9,832 nt of DNA from Patescibacteria group bacterium (lineage in GTDB: Bacteria > Patescibacteriota > Doudnabacteria > UBA920 > 2-01-FULL-50-11): assembly GCA_023485925.1 (NCBI GenBank), contig JAMDAJ010000034.1:1-9832 (forward strand), given 5' to 3'. Both the position numbers and the translations under genes were made by a program. The notes under the pieces are model-generated. The model was not told the DNA's origin. It made no database searches and saw only the letters and a program-made list of their open reading frames with translations. Shown one piece after another: positions 5,517 through 9,832 of this stretch. How positions within the stretch are numbered: position 1 is the stretch's first letter; each line of letters opens with the position of its first letter.

Positions 5517-7376
5517 ATGAATACATTTTTTGAAACCCATCGCAAGACCGTTGTTTTGATACTCTTGCTCGGCGGCTTTGCTTTAAGCTTGTTCACCATG
5601 CTCGGCGACTCCGCCATCGTGGATGAGATCGCCCACGTTCCGGCCGGCTACTCCTACGTCCGCTACGGAGACTACCGCCTTAATCCCGAACACCCGCCGC
5701 TTATCAAAGACTTGGCCGGACTTCCCTTGCTGCTTTTGCCGCTTTCCTTCCCCACCGATATCCCGGCCTGGACCACGGACACAAACGGCCAATGGGAAAC
5801 CGGCTGGAATTTCATTTACCATTACGGCAATAACGCCGATTTGATTTTGTTCTTCGCCCGCCTGCCTATTTTGCTTTTATACGTCTTGTTCGGCTGGCTG
5901 CTCTACGTTTTCATCCGAAAATATTTCGGGACAAACACGGCTTTGCTGTCCGTGTTTTTCTACGCGCTCTCTCCAAACTTTCTGGCTCACAACCACCTGG
6001 TCACGACCGACCTCGGTATCGCCTTCTTCATTTTTCTCGCTTTGGCGACATTCGGCGCGTTCCTGGTCCGCCCGTCCTGGAAAACTTTGGGGCTGACCAC
6101 CTTGGCTCTGGCCGGCGCGGAACTGGCTAAGTTCTCCGCGGTATTGCTCATTCCATTTTATGCTTTTATCCTTTTGCTCGCCCTGATTTTTATCAAAGCG
6201 CCGCCGAAATTCGAACTTTGGGGGAGCTATAAAATCAAGCGCGCGTTCTGGAAAAAACTGTATGTCTACGGCCTTTCGTATTTTTTGATGATGGCGGGCG
6301 CGCTCGTCCTAATCTGGCTTTACTACATCCCGCACGTCTGGAATTTTCCGGCCGATAAGCAGATTGAACTCATTAAAACTTCCCTGCCCGATCCGCGCTG
6401 GGGTTGGCTTACGAATTTTCTCACCGCCATAGCGCCGAATAAGATTTTGTCCGCGCTCACCCAATACCTGCTCGGTGTGGCCATGGTCTTCGGCCGGGTG
6501 GGCGGCGGCAACACCACGTATTTTCTGGGGCAAGTGTCCAATCAGAGCTTCAAATGGTATTTCCCGGTCTCCTATCTTCTAAAAGAACAAGTCCCATTCC
6601 TGCTGCTTTTAAGTCTGACTCTAGTGCTGTCGGTTGCAAAACTCTGGCGGACGAAAATTAAAAATTACTTTAGCGCCTTCAGCCGGCTGTTGGCAAAAGA
6701 ACCTCTAAAGCCGATTTTTTTTCTGTTCATCCTCTACTACGCGGGCATCAGCATCTCCGGTAATCTTAACCTTGGCATCCGCCACCTCTTCCCCATTCTA
6801 CCGCTGATTTATATCTTGGTTGCGGATCAAGCGGCGCACTTCTTCGCGAATTTCAAAACGTTCTGGGGAAAACCCATCGGCTGGTCGATTTTGGGGCTCT
6901 TGATTTTTTGGTACGCGCTCACCCCGCTGGTTGTTTTTCCCAATTATCTTTCCTACCACAACGAAATCATCGGCGGCGGCAAGTACGCCTACCGCTACTT
7001 TACAGACTCCAACGTCGATTGGGGCCAGGACTTAAAACGACTCGTCACTTGGACCAAAGAACATCCGGAGATAACGACGCTGAAGCTTGATTACTTCGGC
7101 GGCGGCGAGCCCAGGTACTATTTCTGCAACCGCAAGTACGACGAACAAGGGCATCTGATAAAAAGCGCTGCCGGCTACGATTGTTCCAAATCGATTTACC
7201 GCGAATACCACGTCAACGACGGCCCGACCACCGGCTGGATCGCGGTGTCAGTGACCTTTTTGCAAAACGCCAAATGGTACGCTATCCACAACGGCCAACC
7301 GGACTATGAGTGGCTCCGCTCCCGCACGCCTTACGCCAAGATCGGCAATTCGATATTCGTGTATTGGGTAAGGTGA
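5517..7376 (+). CDS. GT39-type (PMT/ArnT-like) polytopic membrane glycosyltransferase
   Basis: 619 residues from ATG 5517. The frame stays open upstream to 5388, but that part overlaps the divergent gene and reads like non-coding sequence. Enzymes of this GT-C group transfer a sugar from a polyprenyl-phosphate donor on the outer face of the membrane. Seen: a first membrane helix (11-30), then the external loop with the acidic pair DE (36-37) and HVPAGYSY, followed by NPEHPPL (56-62), the hallmark of this family. About ten further hydrophobic segments lie between 110 and 500. A soluble C-terminal part carries FPNYLSYHNE and FTDSNVDWGQDLKRL, which are also typical. There is no evident SD (A-rich leader). 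A strong terminator follows the TGA. It is divergent from the GT2/WecA-like cluster and probably works in the same envelope glycan pathway; donor and acceptor are unknown. Confidence 0.9.
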   Translation: MNTFFETHRKTVVLILLLGGFALSLFTMLGDSAIVDEIAHVPAGYSYVRYGDYRLNPEHPPLIKDLAGLPLLLLPLSFPTDIPAWTTDTNGQWETGWNFIYHYGNNADLILFFARLPILLLYVLFGWLLYVFIRKYFGTNTALLSVFFYALSPNFLAHNHLVTTDLGIAFFIFLALATFGAFLVRPSWKTLGLTTLALAGAELAKFSAVLLIPFYAFILLLALIFIKAPPKFELWGSYKIKRAFWKKLYVYGLSYFLMMAGALVLIWLYYIPHVWNFPADKQIELIKTSLPDPRWGWLTNFLTAIAPNKILSALTQYLLGVAMVFGRVGGGNTTYFLGQVSNQSFKWYFPVSYLLKEQVPFLLLLSLTLVLSVAKLWRTKIKNYFSAFSRLLAKEPLKPIFFLFILYYAGISISGNLNLGIRHLFPILPLIYILVADQAAHFFANFKTFWGKPIGWSILGLLIFWYALTPLVVFPNYLSYHNEIIGGGKYAYRYFTDSNVDWGQDLKRLVTWTKEHPEITTLKLDYFGGGEPRYYFCNRKYDEQGHLIKSAAGYDCSKSIYREYHVNDGPTTGWIAVSVTFLQNAKWYAIHNGQPDYEWLRSRTPYAKIGNSIFVYWVR

Positions 7377-7390
7377 TTCTCCACAAAACA

Positions 7391-7419
7391 AAACAGCCCG
7401 CCATAGGCGGGCTGTTTTT
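7391..7419. terminator. Strong bidirectional terminator between GT39 and UMP kinase genes
   Basis: A perfect 12-bp stem (7391-7402 with 7406-7417; core CAGCCCGCC/GGCGGGCTG) with an ATA loop. T-runs follow on both strands (TTTTT on +, TTTTGTTTTG on -). It serves both convergent genes. Confidence 0.92.
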
Positions 7420-7429
7420 GATTCGTGCT

Positions 7430-8110
7430 TCAGCTGATAAACGTGCCCTTAAAAATTCCGCCGTCCAGAATGCTTTGGAGATTTGTGAGGTTGCGGCCGT
7501 TGGCGATAATGACCTTCACCCCGAGCTTTTGCGCTGCCCGCGCCGCCACCGGGTCAAAAGGGGCGTGTGACCCCGGTTTGCGGACTGTGCCGATGATGCC
7601 AAAGTATTTCTTCCAGGAGAGCTGCTTGAAAAATTTCGCCGTCTTGAACTTTTTAGGGTCGCGCGCGTAAACATAATCCACGTCAAAAAGATTCACCACT
7701 TCCTCAGCCCGGTGAAGCTTGGCAAGCAAAACCGCGTCATAATCAGTGGACCAGCCGGGCTTGTAGCCGCTTGCAACCAGAACCGGCGCAGTAAATTTCA
7801 TCACCTTGGTCGGGTCTTTGACGATATCGGGATGCGCCAGTTTGCCTAAAGCCAGCTGCACCAACCGCGCGTTTACTCGAGTGGTATAAATTCCCATCCA
7901 GTCCAATTTTTCAGGACTTACAGCGGCAACTTTTGACAGAGCTTTTTGGTACTGCCGGCAGGTTTTCCCACCGCCGACCACGATAATGAACCGGGACTGG
8001 CGAACATTGCGTTTGATAAAAAAAACAAAACGCTTCAAAAAAGCGGTGTCTATCGTATCCGGCACCACTATCGACCCGCCCAAAGACAGCACGACCAAAC
8101 GTTTTTTCAT
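7430..8110 (-). CDS. pyrH: UMP kinase, archaeal-type (amino acid kinase family)
   Basis: Phosphorylates UMP to UDP in pyrimidine nucleotide synthesis; cytosolic. The 226-residue length matches archaeal UMP kinases rather than the ~240 of typical bacterial PyrH. Motifs: VVLSLGGSIVVP (6-17, phosphate-binding glycines), IIVVGGGKTCRQY (42-54), LDWMGIYTTRVNA (69-81, UMP-site region with D70, T77, R78, N80), SGYKPGWSTDYDAVLLA (114-130), DVDYVYARDPKK (143-154, nucleotide loop), and the ending GIFKGTFIS. ATG 8110 is chosen over the frame's earlier ATG 8152 because GAGGTG (8125-8120) lies 9 nt upstream and LVVLSLGG begins right after it. It is the second gene after the baseplate-J-like gene (38-bp gap from that frame's TGA), and its SD lies in a hairpin (8122-8142). 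Another amino acid kinase is possible but less likely. Confidence 0.88.
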   Translation of the reverse strand: MKKRLVVLSLGGSIVVPDTIDTAFLKRFVFFIKRNVRQSRFIIVVGGGKTCRQYQKALSKVAAVSPEKLDWMGIYTTRVNARLVQLALGKLAHPDIVKDPTKVMKFTAPVLVASGYKPGWSTDYDAVLLAKLHRAEEVVNLFDVDYVYARDPKKFKTAKFFKQLSWKKYFGIIGTVRKPGSHAPFDPVAARAAQKLGVKVIIANGRNLTNLQSILDGGIFKGTFIS

Positions 8111-8121
8111 AATATAACCCA

Positions 8122-8142
8122 CCTCTCCGTAATCCGGAGAGG
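8122..8142 (-). promoter_or_regulatory. Hairpin covering the UMP kinase Shine-Dalgarno
   Basis: CCTCTCCG (8122-8129) and CGGAGAGG (8135-8142) form a perfect 8-bp stem with a 5-nt loop. Read on the minus strand, the 3' arm carries the GAGG of the SD, so initiation would be masked unless the stem is opened. The upstream frame ends at 8149, so a terminating ribosome would cover the 5' arm. There is no U-run, so it is not a terminator. Confidence 0.65.
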
Positions 8143-8148
8143 AGAAAA

Positions 8149-8427
8149 TCACTGTGCTATTTTGAAATCGATCTTATTGCCGAACTTCGGCACACTCTTC
8201 ACCCAGAATGGCGAAAAAAACACGGAGACGTCAGAGATCTCGGGCCTTGAGAGCAGAATTTCTTTCACTTGGGTCGCGGTCTTGCCTGGCAAACTCTGCA
8301 TCAAGAAATCCGCGTTGATCTGATACCGCACTTCCGATTCGAAATGCGCGCGTAAAGTACCCACGCCGCCGCCCAAATCCAGCGAGACGAACTGCTCGCC
8401 TAGACTCTGTTGCTCGGCCGGCGCACA
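8149..8427 (-). pseudogene. In-frame 3' continuation of the baseplate-J-like gene after a TAA
   Basis: Directly after the TAA at 8428-8430, the same reading frame stays open for 92 codons to TGA 8149-8151. It reads CAPAEQQSLGEQFVSLDLGG, then a segment with LMQSLPGKTATQVKEILLSR and a proline/tryptophan end, SPFWVKSVPKFGNKIDFKIA. The last part resembles the usual C-terminus of this family (a helix, a short V-x-V strand, PFW..xxP, then a strand). No SD or ATG allows credible independent translation; the first possible start is TTG 8376 without SD. So this is either the cut-off tail of a broken gene, a product of read-through, or the sign of a sequence error at one base. Confidence 0.7.
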
Positions 8428-9807
8428 TTATTTGTTCTCCGGCAGCAGTCGTACGATCCGCTCCACGATCAAATCCCGCACGTCCGGCTCGGAAAACGCC
8501 AGCGCGGTCACTTCGGCTTTTTGGGAAAGCTCGAACGACTCGGCCTCCTCATTAACCTGCCGGCTGACCTTTTCCTCTTTGACCGAAACGGTAAAAGCAT
8601 TATCCAAAAGCTTTACATCGGCCGAGGCGGTTGCGGAAAGCGACTTGCGCACCTGCTCGCCGATCTTGGATTTTAAATCCGCTCGAGCGCTCTCGATGTC
8701 AGCAGCTGAGACGATCTTTACCTCCTTATTGGTCCCACCGGCGATGGGATTGGCGTTGACCGCGTACAGCACATCCGGTTGATGACCGAAAACTTCGTTA
8801 TAAATCTCAAAATGTGCGCCTGCCGGCAGATTGTAATCTCCGCCCGCGCCTTCCGCCACAACGGGCACCGGGTCAATAAGACTACTCTTGTCGATCTCAA
8901 GGTCGGTACCGATGCGGGCCGTGGGACGGATCGACCCGACGTCCTGTAAAAATCGATAGCTTTTACCGTTGACTTCCAGCCGAGTGGTCGCGCTTTTCAA
9001 AATCAGACTGTTCTTGGAAAAGTTGTAAAGCGTCACGAAACCCGAGGCCTTTTCTCCGACGTTCTTCACGCCGGTCGTGGGGTAAATCCCGCTTTGTGCC
9101 ACCTCCTGGGTCAGCCGTTTGCCCGGAATAGTCAGATTTTGCACGTCGGGCACGCCGGCAGAAGCATCAACCTGCATCTCCAAATCTCGAGTGATAGGTT
9201 CGGTGCGGGGCACTACCTTCACAGTCGCTTTCGGCAGGATGAAAACGGCCAGAACGAACAGGACGGCCAAAAAAATGAGCGCCGGCAGTACTGTGTACCG
9301 AAACGGCAGATGCGGGATTTTGACCGGCTCCGGCAATTTTATCTTGGGCGATTCCTCTTTTGGCCCGATAAGCTCAGCAAGCTCCGAAACGGATGACTGC
9401 ACAGGTTCGACGGGAGCGGAGGTTTGGGCCTCCGACGATTTGGTCGAAACTTTAGGAAGCGGCTTTACCGGACGCACTAAAACATCGCCCATGCCCGAAG
9501 CTCCGCGGCGGAGGCGCAACGAAGCCGACTGTTCGAGCGGCTGTGCCGCGCTTTGGGATACGGCCGACAAAACCGGAATGCCGGCGCGCTTCACCAGCAT
9601 GCGTCCTCGCTCGTCGGCGGTGGCGATTGACAGGATTTTTTGATACTTCTCCGCCTCTTGCTTTAATAAGCGCAGCCCGGTGAGATTGCGGAACAGCCGA
9701 GCATCTTTAGGCACCACTAAAACCACCTCCGCCTCGGCGGAATTCCGGATCTTCTGCAGAACCGAGAGCACTTCCTCGTCGTATTCAAGATAAAGGGTCT
9801 TGGTCAT
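8428..9807 (-). CDS. Baseplate J-like single-pass membrane protein, C-terminus cut by in-frame TAA
   Basis: 459 residues to TAA 8428-8430; the whole frame to 8149 would be 552. Domains: an N-terminal cytosolic domain (1-80; DEEVLSVLQKI, VVLVVPKDARLFRNL, LKQEAEKYQKILSIAT, AGIPVL), a Pro/Ser/Ala-rich linker (81-168), one membrane helix (about 173-191, LPALIFLAVLFVLAVFILP), then a large extracytoplasmic beta-rich region resembling phage baseplate J/gp47 proteins. That region contains a motif like the GAGGDYNLPAG turn. Such proteins are common and uncharacterised in Patescibacteria; an envelope or surface-appendage role is only a guess. No SD precedes ATG 9807. A -10-like TACAAT ends 6 nt before it, so the mRNA may be leaderless. 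UMP kinase follows in the same direction. Confidence 0.82.
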   Translation of the reverse strand: MTKTLYLEYDEEVLSVLQKIRNSAEAEVVLVVPKDARLFRNLTGLRLLKQEAEKYQKILSIATADERGRMLVKRAGIPVLSAVSQSAAQPLEQSASLRLRRGASGMGDVLVRPVKPLPKVSTKSSEAQTSAPVEPVQSSVSELAELIGPKEESPKIKLPEPVKIPHLPFRYTVLPALIFLAVLFVLAVFILPKATVKVVPRTEPITRDLEMQVDASAGVPDVQNLTIPGKRLTQEVAQSGIYPTTGVKNVGEKASGFVTLYNFSKNSLILKSATTRLEVNGKSYRFLQDVGSIRPTARIGTDLEIDKSSLIDPVPVVAEGAGGDYNLPAGAHFEIYNEVFGHQPDVLYAVNANPIAGGTNKEVKIVSAADIESARADLKSKIGEQVRKSLSATASADVKLLDNAFTVSVKEEKVSRQVNEEAESFELSQKAEVTALAFSEPDVRDLIVERIVRLLPENK

Positions 9808-9813
9808 AGTCTG

Positions 9814-9819
9814 ATTGTA
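9814..9819 (-). promoter_or_regulatory. Possible -10 element for a leaderless transcript
   Basis: TACAAT on the minus strand ends 6 nt before ATG 9807, so the expected start point is the A of the ATG. The -35 position lies past the window edge and cannot be checked. Confidence 0.35.
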
Positions 9820-9832
9820 AAGTTTTTTTGTC

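Noticed and set aside
8231..8428. Reinitiation ATG overlapping the TAA (TAATG) in another frame
   Set aside because: Gives a 65-residue arginine-rich peptide unlike the family; the original frame carries the family-like C-terminus.
8428..8430. Alternative genetic code or TAA reassignment
   Set aside because: recR ends with TAA at its normal C-terminus, and the many other TAA triplets are out of frame, so a general reassignment is not supported.
8149..9807. Phage or prophage origin because of the baseplate J resemblance
   Set aside because: No other phage genes are present; this membrane-anchored form is a usual chromosomal protein in Patescibacteria.

Overview
The window looks like part of a small, gene-dense bacterial chromosome, most likely from the Patescibacteria (Candidate Phyla Radiation). 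The evidence is a baseplate-J-like single-pass membrane protein, a large glycosyltransferase family 2 (GT2) membrane protein ending in an IDAQTRLMLGKY-type tail, an archaeal-style UMP kinase, and genes that overlap or abut. This placement is inferred from protein style and no marker search was run. Genes end on TAA, TAG and TGA, so the TGA-to-glycine code of Gracilibacteria and Absconditabacteria does not apply. I see no transposase, integrase, CRISPR array, tRNA or rRNA gene.

Layout. (1) 1-548: 3' part of recR (+). (2) 549-1122: no conventional gene, but a packed regulatory and RNA zone on the + strand. It holds the recR terminator with a promoter overlapping it, a 27-residue membrane micro-ORF with its own Shine-Dalgarno (SD) sequence and terminator, then a second promoter driving a ~170-nt structured, probably non-coding RNA that ends in its own terminator. 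(3) rplU (ribosomal protein L21, -) and an unidentified 116-residue gene (+) are divergent from two well-formed promoters. (4) 2213-5405 (-): a three-gene cluster of tightly overlapping genes, read from right to left: small membrane protein, GT2 transferase, WecA/TagO/MraY-type phosphosugar transferase. (5) 5517-7376 (+): a divergent GT39-type membrane glycosyltransferase. (6) 7430-9807 (-): baseplate-J-like membrane protein followed by UMP kinase.

How the genes fit together. The GT39, small membrane protein, GT2 and WecA-like proteins form an envelope glycan module: a WecA-like enzyme would load a sugar phosphate onto a polyprenyl carrier, and the GT2 and GT39 enzymes would extend or transfer sugars. 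The rest is housekeeping (RecR repair, L21, UMP kinase) plus orphans.

Most notable points. The baseplate-J-like frame is interrupted by one in-frame TAA (8428-8430), after which the same frame carries on for 92 codons with a family-like C-terminus. The UMP kinase SD lies in a perfect 8-bp hairpin just after that frame's natural stop, which suggests translational coupling that the TAA would disturb. The 891-1059 RNA has a 16-pair long hairpin, a possible pseudoknot and a possible alternative pairing with its terminator, and its read-through would be antisense to rplU.
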